From contig NZ_JACOON010000002.1 in the NCBI RefSeq assembly GCF_014287795.1, positions 1 to 64,000 on the forward strand: a DNA stretch of 64,000 nucleotides, read 5' to 3'. Position 1 is the first letter of the stretch, and every line of letters begins with the position of its first letter. Below, in pieces: positions 25,373 to 34,604 of the stretch. Source of the DNA: Christensenella tenuis (GTDB lineage: Bacteria; Bacillota; Clostridia; Christensenellales; Christensenellaceae). The notes below the pieces were generated by a model. That model saw only the letters and a program-made list of their open reading frames with translations. It ran no database searches and was not told the DNA's origin. Position numbers and translations under genes: made by a program.

Positions 25373-26428
25373 ATGAAAAAAGGTATGATTTGTGTAATGG
25401 CTGTTCTGCTGGGGGCGGCGATGCTCTTTGCCGGATGTTCATCCGGCGGGGATTCAGGGAACGCAGCGGCTCCGGCCGCGCAGGGAGAAACCAGCGCGGA
25501 ACAGGAGAGCGTGCCCGCAGTACAGGGAGCGACGACCATCGGCAAAGTCGGCATATGCATGCGGGAGCAAAAAAATCCCTTTTATAAGGTCATGAACGAT
25601 GTACTGGTGAACCTTTGTAAGGAAAAGGGGTATGAAGCGGCGACAACGGATGCAAACGGAGATATCCAGACGCAGATCGGCGATTTCGAGAACCTGATGA
25701 CACAGGGGTGCGATGTGATCATCCTGAATGCGGCTGATCCAGATTCTTTCATAGACGTAGTGACCCGCGCCCGGGAACAGGGGATCATTGTAATCGCGGT
25801 CGATAACGCGCTGAATACGGATACGCCTGTCAACGCGACAGTACTTACCAACAACGAAGGAAACGGAATCGAAGTCGGGAAATGGCTGGTTGAACAAATC
25901 GGGGATGAACCGATTAAAGCAGTCGTAATGTCGGGAGAGATCGGCAATATCATCGGCGAAGACAGGCGGCAGGGAACCTTCCGCGGCATAACGGAAGCGC
26001 AGCTCGCCAAATATGGAAAAACGGATTTTGAAGTTGTCTACCAGCTTTATTTTGATGGGTGGCAGTCGGATGTAGCGCAGAGAAAATTTGAGGACGTGGC
26101 AGTATCCACGCAGGATTTCAACTGCATTATTTCAGAATCTGACGTAGCGACGATGTATTGCTACGAAACGCTTCAGGCGATGAACCTCCCGCATAAGGTA
26201 TGGCTGATTTCGGCGGCAGACGGCGAAAAGAACGTGCTCAAGGCCATCCAGGACGGACAGTACGATGCAACCGGCATGAACAGCCCTACTATGCTGGGAG
26301 AAAAGGCGATCGAGGTCGCTGAGAAAATTGCCAACGGCGAAGCTGTGGCACAGACGACCTATACGGACGCCACCTGCGTAACACAGGAGAACGTAGACCA
26401 GTATTACGACCCGGATGCGCTGTTCTGA
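25373..26428 (+). CDS. Sugar ABC transporter substrate-binding lipoprotein
   Basis: 351 residues. The signal peptide ends in the lipobox LFAGC with Cys22, so the protein is lipid-anchored outside the cell. An acidic and alanine-rich linker follows, then a type I periplasmic-binding fold like RbsB: GICMREQKNPFYKVM, ANGDIQTQI, NAADPD, IVIAVDNAL. ATG 25373 follows GGAGGAAG. A short hairpin (GCCGTTTT/AAAACGGC, 25324-25344) precedes it. It forms the importer with the next two genes; pentose or deoxy-sugar ligand is suggested by the kinase downstream. Confidence 0.93.
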   Translation: MKKGMICVMAVLLGAAMLFAGCSSGGDSGNAAAPAAQGETSAEQESVPAVQGATTIGKVGICMREQKNPFYKVMNDVLVNLCKEKGYEAATTDANGDIQTQIGDFENLMTQGCDVIILNAADPDSFIDVVTRAREQGIIVIAVDNALNTDTPVNATVLTNNEGNGIEVGKWLVEQIGDEPIKAVVMSGEIGNIIGEDRRQGTFRGITEAQLAKYGKTDFEVVYQLYFDGWQSDVAQRKFEDVAVSTQDFNCIISESDVATMYCYETLQAMNLPHKVWLISAADGEKNVLKAIQDGQYDATGMNSPTMLGEKAIEVAEKIANGEAVAQTTYTDATCVTQENVDQYYDPDALF

Positions 26429-26460
26429 GAAAAGGACCGGCAGGGCTGGTTAGTCGATGC

Positions 26461-26495
26461 TGTATTCCGGGAAGGCAATCCCTTCCCGGAATACG
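26461..26495 (+). other. Intercistronic stem-loop after the binding-protein gene
   Basis: GTATTCCGGGAAGG (26462-26475) and CCTTCCCGGAATAC (26481-26494), 14 perfect pairs plus a T-G pair, 5-base loop, no T-tract. Placed between the lipoprotein and ATPase genes, it probably protects the upstream mRNA and raises binding-protein yield. Confidence 0.65.
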
Positions 26496-26514
26496 GATTT
26501 AAGGAGTGGCCTAT

Positions 26515-28002
26515 ATGGAATATATTGTTGAAATGCTGAATATCAGCAAAGCGTTTGGCGGGGTAAAAGCGCTGCGCAGCGTAGATTTCAGGATCAAAAA
26601 GGGGGAGATACACGCCCTGGTAGGAGAAAATGGGGCGGGAAAATCCACCTTAATGAAGGTTTTATCCGGTGCGATTATGAAAGATGAAGGCACGATCCGG
26701 ATCAACGGTGAAGAAGCCGATATCCGGAGCACAACGGATGCGATCCGTCATAATGTGGCGGTGATCTATCAGGAACTGAATCTTGTTCCCGACCTTACGG
26801 TGGCGGAAAACCTGTATCTGGGAGAGGATATATCAGGCAAAAATACAGTAGTTCGCTGGAAAGACCTGTATGAAAAAACGGGGAAGATGCTTACGGAAAA
26901 CGGTTTTGACATCGATCCGAAGGAAAAAGTGGGGAACCTTACGGTCGCATACCAGCAAATGGTAGAGATAGCCAAGTCGGTGACGCGCAACGCGGATGTA
27001 ATCGTCCTTGACGAGCCGACGGCCGTCCTGACCGCAAGCGAAGCGGAAAATCTGTTTGAGATTATCCTGCGTTTGAAAAACGAGGGAAAGAGCATCATCT
27101 ATATTTCCCACAGGATGGAAGAGATTTTCCGGCTGTCGGACAGGGTGACCGTTATGAAGGACGGCGCGGTCACGGGAACGGTAGAGATCGGCGCGGTCAC
27201 GAACGACGATATCATCAACTTGATGATAGGACGCACCTTGGGGGATATGTTCCCTGAAAAATCCCGGAAACCCGGAAAAATTGTACTGGAAGCAAAAGAC
27301 CTTAGGCGGGGAAATAAAGTAAAAGGAGTCAGCTTCAACGTAAAGTCAGGCGAAGTACTCGGGATATTCGGCCTGGTAGGGGCGGGAAAGACGGAAACGG
27401 CGCGTCTCCTGTTCGGTGCAGACAAAATGGATGGCGGCGCCATATTGATCGACGGAAAGGAAATGCGGATCACGACTCCTAAAACCGCGATGAAAGCGGG
27501 AATATCCTATGTATCGGAGGACAGGAAAGGGCAGGGTGTGATACTTGATATGTCCGTGCGGGAAAACATTACGATGCCGATGCTTGAAAACTATACGTTC
27601 GGCCCCGGGATTGTAAAAGCCGCAAAAGAAAAAGCAGACGTTTTGCAGTCGATTGAAAAGCTGAACGTTAAAACGGAAAGCACAGAAACAAAAGTCCAGA
27701 ATCTGTCCGGGGGAAACCAGCAGAAGGTAAGTATTGCGAAATGGATCGATCTGGACAGCAAAGTGATCATATTGGACGAGCCAACCCGGGGCGTTGACGT
27801 GGGCGCCAAGGTGGAGATCTATAAACTGATCGATTCCCTTGCGCGCGGAGGCCTTGCCGTCATACTGATCTCCTCGGAAATGATCGAGGTGATCGGCATG
27901 AGCGACCGCGTATTGGTTTTGCACGAAGGGCGCATCAGGGGCGAACTGTCGGGAAATGAAATTTCAGAAAGCAACATTATTTCCTGTGCGATCGGGCGGT
28001 AA
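26515..28002 (+). CDS. Sugar ABC transporter ATP-binding protein (RbsA type)
   Basis: 495-residue double ATPase that powers import. Domain 1 has Walker A GENGAGKST (38-46) and LDEPTAVLT. Domain 2 has the modified P-loop GLVGAGKTE, signature LSGGNQQK and LDEPTRGVD. Two fused nucleotide-binding domains are usual for ribose/xylose-type importers. ATG 26515 is preferred to GTG 26506 because AAGGAG (26501-26506) lies 8 bases upstream of it. Next gene starts 20 bases after its stop. Confidence 0.95.
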   Translation: MEYIVEMLNISKAFGGVKALRSVDFRIKKGEIHALVGENGAGKSTLMKVLSGAIMKDEGTIRINGEEADIRSTTDAIRHNVAVIYQELNLVPDLTVAENLYLGEDISGKNTVVRWKDLYEKTGKMLTENGFDIDPKEKVGNLTVAYQQMVEIAKSVTRNADVIVLDEPTAVLTASEAENLFEIILRLKNEGKSIIYISHRMEEIFRLSDRVTVMKDGAVTGTVEIGAVTNDDIINLMIGRTLGDMFPEKSRKPGKIVLEAKDLRRGNKVKGVSFNVKSGEVLGIFGLVGAGKTETARLLFGADKMDGGAILIDGKEMRITTPKTAMKAGISYVSEDRKGQGVILDMSVRENITMPMLENYTFGPGIVKAAKEKADVLQSIEKLNVKTESTETKVQNLSGGNQQKVSIAKWIDLDSKVIILDEPTRGVDVGAKVEIYKLIDSLARGGLAVILISSEMIEVIGMSDRVLVLHEGRIRGELSGNEISESNIISCAIGR

Positions 28003-28022
28003 TGAGAGGGGGAAAAGAGACA

Positions 28023-28994
28023 ATGAAGACAGGCGAAATGGGAGTTAAGAAAACAAGTTTTTCAAAATTTATGGCAGAGAACAATATATACGTATTTTTT
28101 GTAATACTGTTTATTGTCTGCGCCGTAAGCTCCGCAAATTTTTTATCAGATATCAATCTGACAAATATCTTGCGGCAATATTCGCCCTATGTCGTAATGG
28201 CGCTTGGAATGTTGCTCGTTATTATGACGGGCGGGATTGATCTTTCTGTCGGATCGATCATAGCGCTCGCCAACGTTGTGTGCGCGATGCTTCTGACCGA
28301 TATGGGCCTGCCGGCATTTTTGTCGGTATTGGTTGCGTTGCTGGTGGGAACGGCCTGCGGCCTTGTTTCAGGGTTGCTGATCGCCTATAAAAACATAGCG
28401 CCGTTTATCGCGACACTGGCAATGATGACGATCACAAGGGCACTTGCGTTCGTTCTGACTGATGCGGTCAACATCCGCATATACGATGAAGCGAGCGTAG
28501 AATTCGGAAGCGGCTATTTTATGAGCATGGATGGATTTGTCGGGCTGCCTTACCAGCTGCTCGTTATGATCCCGATCGTGGCCGTAATTTTCCTGATATT
28601 GAAATATACTTCCTATGGGCGGCTGGTGATTGCCGTAGGATCCAACCGGGAAGCGGTTCGACTGTCTGGCATCAACGACAAAGCGATCACTCTTTCGGTC
28701 TACTGTATATCAGCTCTGTGCGCCTCGATTGCGGCAATTATGATCGTATTCCGCGGGCGGCTTGCCAGTGGTTCTCTGGGCGACGGGCTGGAGCTTGACG
28801 CGATCGCTGCCTGTGTGATCGGCGGGGCAAGCCTTTCCGGGGGAAAGGGATCGGCAATTAAGACGGTGGTGGGCGTGTTTGTGCTGGCGCTGATTGGAAA
28901 TATTATGACGCTGCTGAATGTGCCGAGCTACCCGCAGGACATCATCAAAGGCATCATCATATTGCTGGCGGTGCTGTTCCAAAAGAGCAAATAG
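28023..28994 (+). CDS. Sugar ABC transporter permease (RbsC type)
   Basis: 323-residue inner-membrane permease with about ten helices. Family motifs: GGIDLSVGSI, the GRLASGSLGDGLELDAIAA stretch near the C-terminus (EAA-like, here GLELDAIAACVIGG) and KGIIILLAVLFQ. ATG 28023 is chosen over the ATG at 28002 that overlaps the ATPase stop, because the purine-rich GAGGGGG site lies between them. Works with the two genes upstream. Confidence 0.93.
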   Translation: MKTGEMGVKKTSFSKFMAENNIYVFFVILFIVCAVSSANFLSDINLTNILRQYSPYVVMALGMLLVIMTGGIDLSVGSIIALANVVCAMLLTDMGLPAFLSVLVALLVGTACGLVSGLLIAYKNIAPFIATLAMMTITRALAFVLTDAVNIRIYDEASVEFGSGYFMSMDGFVGLPYQLLVMIPIVAVIFLILKYTSYGRLVIAVGSNREAVRLSGINDKAITLSVYCISALCASIAAIMIVFRGRLASGSLGDGLELDAIAACVIGGASLSGGKGSAIKTVVGVFVLALIGNIMTLLNVPSYPQDIIKGIIILLAVLFQKSK

Positions 28995-29016
28995 CGGCGG
29001 AGACGGGAGGTTGAGT

Positions 29017-30702
29017 ATGACGACAGAGACATTTGTGATCGGTCTGGACTTTGGAACACTGTCGGCACGCGCGGTGATGGTAGATACCGCAGACGGCGAA
29101 GTAAAGGCGGTTTCGATCGTGGGCTATCAGGATGCGGTGATCGAAGATTTTTTGCCGGGAACGGATATCAGGCTTCCCGAGAATTTCGCGCTGCAGAATC
29201 CGCAGGATTACAGCGACGCGCTGGAATCGCTTTTAAAAGACGTACTGCATAAATCGGGCGCCGCGCCCGGACAGGTAGTAGGGATAGGTGTCGATTTTAC
29301 CTGCTGCACAATGATTCCGGTCGATGAAAACTATATGCCGCTCTGCTATGACGAACGGTATCGGGACAACGTGCACAGCTGGGCCAAGTTGTGGAAGCAT
29401 CACGGTGCGCAGAAGGAGGCGGATTACTTCAACAGTGTAGCGACATTAACGAAACAGCCTTTTTTAAAGCAATGCGGTAGCAAGTGTTCGTCAGAATGGA
29501 TGTACCCTAAAATAATGGAAATATTAAACCGTGCGCCGGAGATCTATGACGCGGCCTACCGCTTTATGGAAGCGGCGGACTGGATCGTATACCTGCTTAC
29601 AGGAAACGAACGGAAAAACAGCTGTGAAGCAAGCTATAAAGCGTTCTGGAATAAACATACCGGATATCCAAGCAGGGAATTTTTTCGGAAATTGCATCCG
29701 CGGATGGAATATGTAGTGGAGGAAAAACTCGGGACGGAAGTCTACCCCATTGGGAGCCGCGGAGGAGAACTCACAGAGAAAATGGCACAGGCAACGGGGC
29801 TTGCAGCAGGAACGGCGGTGAGCCTTGGAAATACGGACGGCCATATTGCGGTTCCGGCTATGGGAATCACCGAGCCGGGAAAGCTTGCGCTAATCATGGG
29901 AACATCAATCGGCCTCATGTTTATCGATGAGAAAGAATGTTATGTCGAAGGAATCGCGGGAGTGGCGGAAGACGGAATACTGCCCGGGTATTATGGATAT
30001 GACGCGGGGCTTGCGGCGGCAGGGGATATTTACGACTGGGCTGTTTCCAATATTGTGCCGGGATATTATTTCCGGAAAGCGGAAAAAGAAGACCGTTCGG
30101 TTTTTGACATACTAAATGAGAAAGCGGACCAGGTTCCGCCGGGCACAAGCGGACTGCTTGCCCTCGATTGGTGGAACGGAAACCGTTCCGTCCTGGTGAA
30201 CGCGGATCTTTCGGGTATGATCGTCGGGCTTACCCTGTCCACCAAAATTGCAGAAATCTACCGGACGCTGATAGAAGCGACAGCATTCGGGACACGCAGG
30301 ATCATAGACGCTTTTACAAGCGCAGGACTCGAGATCAATGAAATCATCGCCTGCGGCGGACTTTCGCAAAAAAGCAGCACGGTTATGCAGATCTATGCCG
30401 ATGTGCTGGGGATGGAAATTAAAATATCGGCAAACGCGCAGACGATTGCGCTTGGGGCGGCCATGTACGGAGCGGTCGCCGCGGGAAGGAAAAACGGCGG
30501 ATACGATGATATTTTTGAAGCCGCTGAAAAAATGTCACAGCTCAGCGAAAAGGTATATAGGCCAAATCCACAGCATGTCGTGATCTACAATAAATTGTAT
30601 GAAGAATATAAGACGCTGCACGACTATTTTGGCCGCGGGATCAACGAATGTATGAAAAATCTCAAAGAGATTAAAAATAACAGCATGGAGGTATTGTTAT
30701 GA
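29017..30702 (+). CDS. Ribulokinase-like FGGY carbohydrate kinase
   Basis: 561 residues, the size of AraB-type ribulokinases. It begins VIGLDFGTLSARAVMVD, the AraB form of the first ATP motif, and later has GVDFTCCTMIP, LALDWWNGNRS and IACGGLSQKS. These make ribulokinase the closest family. It phosphorylates an imported ketopentose or related sugar. ATG 29017 follows GGGAGG. No araA or araD is present; instead the kinase stop overlaps the start of an SDR gene and is followed by DeoC, so its true substrate may differ from L-ribulose. Confidence 0.85.
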   Translation: MTTETFVIGLDFGTLSARAVMVDTADGEVKAVSIVGYQDAVIEDFLPGTDIRLPENFALQNPQDYSDALESLLKDVLHKSGAAPGQVVGIGVDFTCCTMIPVDENYMPLCYDERYRDNVHSWAKLWKHHGAQKEADYFNSVATLTKQPFLKQCGSKCSSEWMYPKIMEILNRAPEIYDAAYRFMEAADWIVYLLTGNERKNSCEASYKAFWNKHTGYPSREFFRKLHPRMEYVVEEKLGTEVYPIGSRGGELTEKMAQATGLAAGTAVSLGNTDGHIAVPAMGITEPGKLALIMGTSIGLMFIDEKECYVEGIAGVAEDGILPGYYGYDAGLAAAGDIYDWAVSNIVPGYYFRKAEKEDRSVFDILNEKADQVPPGTSGLLALDWWNGNRSVLVNADLSGMIVGLTLSTKIAEIYRTLIEATAFGTRRIIDAFTSAGLEINEIIACGGLSQKSSTVMQIYADVLGMEIKISANAQTIALGAAMYGAVAAGRKNGGYDDIFEAAEKMSQLSEKVYRPNPQHVVIYNKLYEEYKTLHDYFGRGINECMKNLKEIKNNSMEVLL

Positions 30703-31487
30703 GTCTTGATACGAAAAAGATGGAAGGAAAACTTTGTATCGTTACGGGAGCCGAACGGAGCGTAGGACTTGAGATTGCGAAACGTTACCTGCAATATGGC
30801 GCACGCGTGGTTATGCTGGATGTGAATCCGGAAGTGGAACAGCGTGCGGAGGAATTGGAGAAGGAAGGATATCCTGCTGTAGGAATGGTGCTTGACGTAA
30901 CGGAACAAAAGTATGTTTTGGAAGTATTCGAAGGGATCATCGAAAAATACGGAGACGTATATGCGCTTGTAAATTCGGCGGGGGTTGCGGATGTAAGGCC
31001 GTTTGAAGACATCACGCAGGAAATATGGGAACGCATGATGAAGGTCAACGTGTGCGGGACGGCCTACTGCATCCAGGGTGTGATCGGAAACATGAAAAAG
31101 AACAAAGAAGGGCGGATCATCAATTTTTCCAGCAAGGCGGGAAAGGAAGGCTCTTCCTTGATGAGCTGCTACGGGGCGTCCAAAGGAGCGGTCATCACGA
31201 TGACGCAGGCGTTGGCGAAAGAATTTGCGCCGTATAAGATACATGTTAACTGCCTGTGCCCGGATATTATCGACGATACAGGCGTGTGGAACGTTGTGCG
31301 CGCGCGGTATACGGAAAGCCTTCATCTGGGAGAAAAAGAAGTGATTGAACTGTATACGAATAAAGTCCCGCTCGGGCGTTTTGTCAGCAAGGAAGACGTA
31401 ACGGATGTAGTGATGTTCTATACCATTTCGGGAGACAGCTCAACCGGTCAGGCGGTTAACGTCACAGGCGGAAGGACTATGCACTAA
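30699..31487 (+). CDS. Short-chain dehydrogenase/reductase
   Basis: 262-residue classical SDR. The cofactor motif is TGAERSVG (glycine motif slightly altered), an aspartate at the end of strand 2 (LDVN) favours NAD, and the active site includes NFSSKAG and YGASKGA. Start overlaps the kinase stop (ATGA). In the operon it may oxidise a hydroxyl of the sugar or sugar phosphate before aldol cleavage. Substrate unknown; annotated relatives are often called sorbitol or 3-oxoacyl-ACP dehydrogenases without proof. Confidence 0.87.
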   Translation: MSLDTKKMEGKLCIVTGAERSVGLEIAKRYLQYGARVVMLDVNPEVEQRAEELEKEGYPAVGMVLDVTEQKYVLEVFEGIIEKYGDVYALVNSAGVADVRPFEDITQEIWERMMKVNVCGTAYCIQGVIGNMKKNKEGRIINFSSKAGKEGSSLMSCYGASKGAVITMTQALAKEFAPYKIHVNCLCPDIIDDTGVWNVVRARYTESLHLGEKEVIELYTNKVPLGRFVSKEDVTDVVMFYTISGDSSTGQAVNVTGGRTMH

Positions 31488-31502
31488 AGGAGGTTGAAAC
31501 TT

Positions 31503-32222
31503 ATGGAACTGAAAAGGGAAGGCGTAGATCCGGGATATGCGAAATACTGCGACCATACGGTTTTGCGGGCCTACACGACGCGGGAAACCGTGAAAAAATT
31601 CTGTGAGGAAGCAAAAAAGTACGGTGCGGCTGCCGTATGTGTAAACCCGGTACATGTTGCGCTTGTAAAACAGGAACTGGAAGGGAGTGGAGTAAAAACG
31701 GCGACCGTAATCGGATTTCCTCTCGGTGCGAATAAGACCTGTGTAAAAGTGTTCGAGGCAGCGGAAGCGGTTGCAGATGGGGCAGATGAAGTCGATATGG
31801 TCATCAATATCGGCGCGTTACGCGAAGGCGATACGGAATATGTACTCCGAGACATCAGTGAAGTCGTACAAGCAGCTAAAAATGCCTCTGTAAAAGTAAT
31901 TATCGAAACCTGTTATCTTACAGATGAAGAAAAGGAAGAAGCGTGCAGGATTTGCATACAGGCGGGCGCTGCATATGTTAAAACTTCAACGGGGATGGGA
32001 ACGGGCGGAGCAACCGCGCATGACATATGGCTGTTGAAGAAAGCCGTTGGCGGAAAAGCCAAAATAAAGGCTTCCGGCGGCATAGATAATCGAGAAAAGG
32101 CCTATGAGATGCTTTGTGCAGGAGCGGATCGACTGGGCGTAAGCCGCGTCCCGCAAATCGTAGAAGACGACATGTCGCTTTTTTCGGCGGCGGTAGGAAA
32201 CCACCCGCCCCAAGTTGTGTGA
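31503..32222 (+). CDS. deoC: Deoxyribose-phosphate aldolase family protein
   Basis: 239 residues with an intact DeoC active site: Asp98 (DEVDMV), Schiff-base Lys160 (VKTSTG) and Lys189 (IKASGG). It cleaves 2-deoxyribose-5-phosphate or a similar phosphorylated aldol. ATG 31503 has AAAGGAGG 9 bases before it; TTG 31494 is in frame but lies at the site itself. Last gene of the operon. It is a normal aldolase by motif, unlike the two at 136-1564. No deoxyribonucleoside phosphorylase or phosphopentomutase lies nearby, so nucleoside salvage is not indicated. Confidence 0.9.
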   Translation: MELKREGVDPGYAKYCDHTVLRAYTTRETVKKFCEEAKKYGAAAVCVNPVHVALVKQELEGSGVKTATVIGFPLGANKTCVKVFEAAEAVADGADEVDMVINIGALREGDTEYVLRDISEVVQAAKNASVKVIIETCYLTDEEKEEACRICIQAGAAYVKTSTGMGTGGATAHDIWLLKKAVGGKAKIKASGGIDNREKAYEMLCAGADRLGVSRVPQIVEDDMSLFSAAVGNHPPQVV

Positions 32223-32243
32223 CAGCAAGGAGATAAAATGGAG

Positions 32244-32272
32244 AAGAAGCCGCGCTTATACGCGGCTTTTCT
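32244..32272 (+). terminator. Terminator of the sugar operon
   Basis: AAGCCGCG and CGCGGCTT arms, loop CTTATA, followed by TTTTCT. The tail is short. Confidence 0.65.
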
Positions 32273-32286
32273 GTGTATTCCTTTCA

Positions 32287-32315
32287 TTGACAGTGCTAAC
32301 CGGAACCGATACAAT
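32287..32315 (+). promoter_or_regulatory. Promoter of XRE-cupin gene
   Basis: TTGACA (32287-32292), 17 bases, TACAAT (32310-32315): one mismatch from consensus. Confidence 0.8.
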
Positions 32316-32385
32316 AAACAAGGAACGTTTTGGAAATAAACGGCGCAAAACCGCCGAATCAACGAGACGGAATGGGGAAATTCAA

Positions 32386-32931
32386 ATGAACGAACAGGTA
32401 AAACAGATTGCGGCACGGATTCGTGAATTACGTGAGATTCTCGATATCCCGCAGGAAGAGATTGCGAAAAAAGTCGAGGTAAGCCTCGGGGAATACCAAA
32501 AGTATGAGCAGGCCGAGGACGATATCCCAATCGGCGTACTGTACGGTGTGGCGGCGGAGCTTGGCGTGGACCCGACGGAGCTTTTGACAGGCGAAGCGCC
32601 GCGGATGGATGAATATACCATCGTGCGCGGCGGGAGGGGCGTAAGCGTGGAACGGTATCCTGGCTATGCGTTCACGGCTCTTGCCTATAACTATAAAAAC
32701 CGCGATATGGAGCCGATGATCGTAACGATCTCCCCGAATGACGAGGCAGAGCTCGTCACGCACAGCGGGCAGGAGTTCAATTATGTCCTCGAAGGGGCGA
32801 TTAAGGTCGTGATCCGCGGGCGTGAGTTTGTCCTCAAAGCAGGAGACAGCATCTATTTTAATCCCGAGCTCCCCCACGGGCAGCGCGCGGTGACGGATGT
32901 GGCAAAATTTTTGACGATTATCAACGAGTGA
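32386..32931 (+). CDS. XRE-type regulator with C-terminal cupin domain
   Basis: 181 residues: a helix-turn-helix at about 1-66 (RIRELREILDIPQEEIAKKV shortened to LREILDIPQEEIAKK) and a cupin barrel at about 100-181 (HSGQEFNYVLEGAIKVVI, PELPHGQRA) likely to sense a small ligand. ATG 32386 is chosen because it opens the conserved domain and fits the promoter. It is 10 bp upstream of an acyl-CoA ligase gene; this pair recurs in Clostridia and archaea, suggesting local control of the ligase. Confidence 0.88.
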   Translation: MNEQVKQIAARIRELREILDIPQEEIAKKVEVSLGEYQKYEQAEDDIPIGVLYGVAAELGVDPTELLTGEAPRMDEYTIVRGGRGVSVERYPGYAFTALAYNYKNRDMEPMIVTISPNDEAELVTHSGQEFNYVLEGAIKVVIRGREFVLKAGDSIYFNPELPHGQRAVTDVAKFLTIINE

Positions 32932-32941
32932 GGGCAGGCGG

Positions 32942-34597
32942 ATGTTAGAAAAGTTTTTAGACAGGACAGAATTTACAAGTTACGATGATTTCAAGCAGAA
33001 CTATAAGCTGAACATCCCGAAGCATTTCAATTTTGGTTACGATATTGTAGACGAATGGGCGAAACAGGATGAAAACAAGCCCGCGCTTGTGTGGTGCGAC
33101 GACGATGGCAACGAAAAACGTTTTTCGTTCAGCGACATAAAACGGATGAGCGATAAGGCCGCCAATCTTCTGAAGGGCATGGGAATCAGGCGGGGCGAAC
33201 CGGTGATGCTGATGCTCAAGCAGCGCCCGGAAGTGTGGTTTATGATGGTAGGGCTGCATAAGCTCGGTGCCATCTGCATCCCCGCAACCTTCCAGCTAAC
33301 GCCCAAGGATATCATTTACCGCTGCAACGCAGCAGATGTAAAAATGATCTGTACGGTGGATGATGACGAGATGCTGCAGCACATCGAAGCGTCGCTTCCC
33401 GAATGCAAAACGGTAGAAAACGTCGGTGTGGTGGGGAAAAACATTCCCGCCTGGGCGTTTGACCTGCGTGCAGAGCTTGAAAAAACAAGCGAAAACTGGA
33501 CGCGCGAATATTTAAATGAGACGGACGACCCCATGCTGATCTATTTCTCTTCAGGCACGACGGGAATGCCGAAGATGATTTTGCACGATTTCACTTATCC
33601 GCTCGGGCATATTGTAACGGCAAAATATTGGCAGAAAGTGGAAGACGGGGGCCTGCATCTCACGGTGTCCGATTCCGGTTGGGCGAAATTCGGTTGGGGC
33701 AAGATTTACGGCCAATGGATCTGCGGTGCGGTAATCGTCGCATATGATACGGAAAAATTCAACCCGCAGAAGCTGCTCGGAACGATCGACCGCCTGAAAT
33801 TGACGACGTTCTGCGCGCCGCCCACCATCTACCGTTTCCTGATTAAGGAAGACATGAGCCACTGCGACTTCTCCACGATCAAACATGCGGGAATCGCGGG
33901 CGAACCGCTCAACCCCGAGGTATACAACCGTTTCCTGGAGATCACCGGCCTTGCGGTAACGGAAGGATTTGGCCAGTCCGAAACGAGTGTGCTGATCGCA
34001 AACTTCGGCTGGGATCCGATCAAGCCCGGTTCCACGGGCAAACCCTCCCCGCTTTACGATGTGGACATCGTGGATGAAGATGGAAACTCGTGCGAAGACG
34101 GCGTGGTCGGCTCCATCGTTGTCAAAAATACGGATAAAAAACACCCGGCGGGGCTGTTCAAAAAATACTATCGGGACGAAGAAGCGACAAACCGCTGCTG
34201 GAAAAACGGCGTATACAATACGGGAGATACGGCGTGGAGGGACGCGGAAGGCTACTTTTGGTTTGTGGGCCGCAACGACGACGTAATCAAATGCTCGGGC
34301 TACCGCATCGGGCCGTTTGAGGTGGAAAGCGCGCTCCTCACGCACCCTTGCGTGTTGGAATGCGCGGTAACGGCGGTGCCGGATCCGGTACGCGGGCAGG
34401 TAGTGAAGGCGACTGTAGTACTTGCGCGGGGCTTTGAGGCCTCAGATGAACTCAAAAAAGAGCTCCAGACGCATGTGAAGAACGTCACCGCGCCTTATAA
34501 ATATCCGCGCGTAGTGGAATTTGTAGAAGAATTACCCAAGACCGTCAGCGGCAAAATCCGCCGGGTGCAGATCCGCAACGAAGACGCAGACAAGTAA
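32942..34597 (+). CDS. AMP-forming acyl-CoA synthetase
   Basis: 551-residue ligase of the ANL superfamily: carboxylate plus ATP plus CoA gives acyl-CoA, AMP and PPi. Motifs: YFSSGTTGMPK (P-loop, near 200), GFGQSE, YNTGDTAW, the hinge FVGRNDDVIKCSGYRIGPFE (given as GRNDDVIKCSGYRIGP) and catalytic lysine in KTVSGKIRR. Length and motifs are closest to medium-chain or acetyl-CoA synthetase-like enzymes. Chain length cannot be stated. Follows the XRE-cupin gene by 10 bp. Confidence 0.92.
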   Translation: MLEKFLDRTEFTSYDDFKQNYKLNIPKHFNFGYDIVDEWAKQDENKPALVWCDDDGNEKRFSFSDIKRMSDKAANLLKGMGIRRGEPVMLMLKQRPEVWFMMVGLHKLGAICIPATFQLTPKDIIYRCNAADVKMICTVDDDEMLQHIEASLPECKTVENVGVVGKNIPAWAFDLRAELEKTSENWTREYLNETDDPMLIYFSSGTTGMPKMILHDFTYPLGHIVTAKYWQKVEDGGLHLTVSDSGWAKFGWGKIYGQWICGAVIVAYDTEKFNPQKLLGTIDRLKLTTFCAPPTIYRFLIKEDMSHCDFSTIKHAGIAGEPLNPEVYNRFLEITGLAVTEGFGQSETSVLIANFGWDPIKPGSTGKPSPLYDVDIVDEDGNSCEDGVVGSIVVKNTDKKHPAGLFKKYYRDEEATNRCWKNGVYNTGDTAWRDAEGYFWFVGRNDDVIKCSGYRIGPFEVESALLTHPCVLECAVTAVPDPVRGQVVKATVVLARGFEASDELKKELQTHVKNVTAPYKYPRVVEFVEELPKTVSGKIRRVQIRNEDADK

Positions 34598-34604
34598 AAT
34601 AAAA

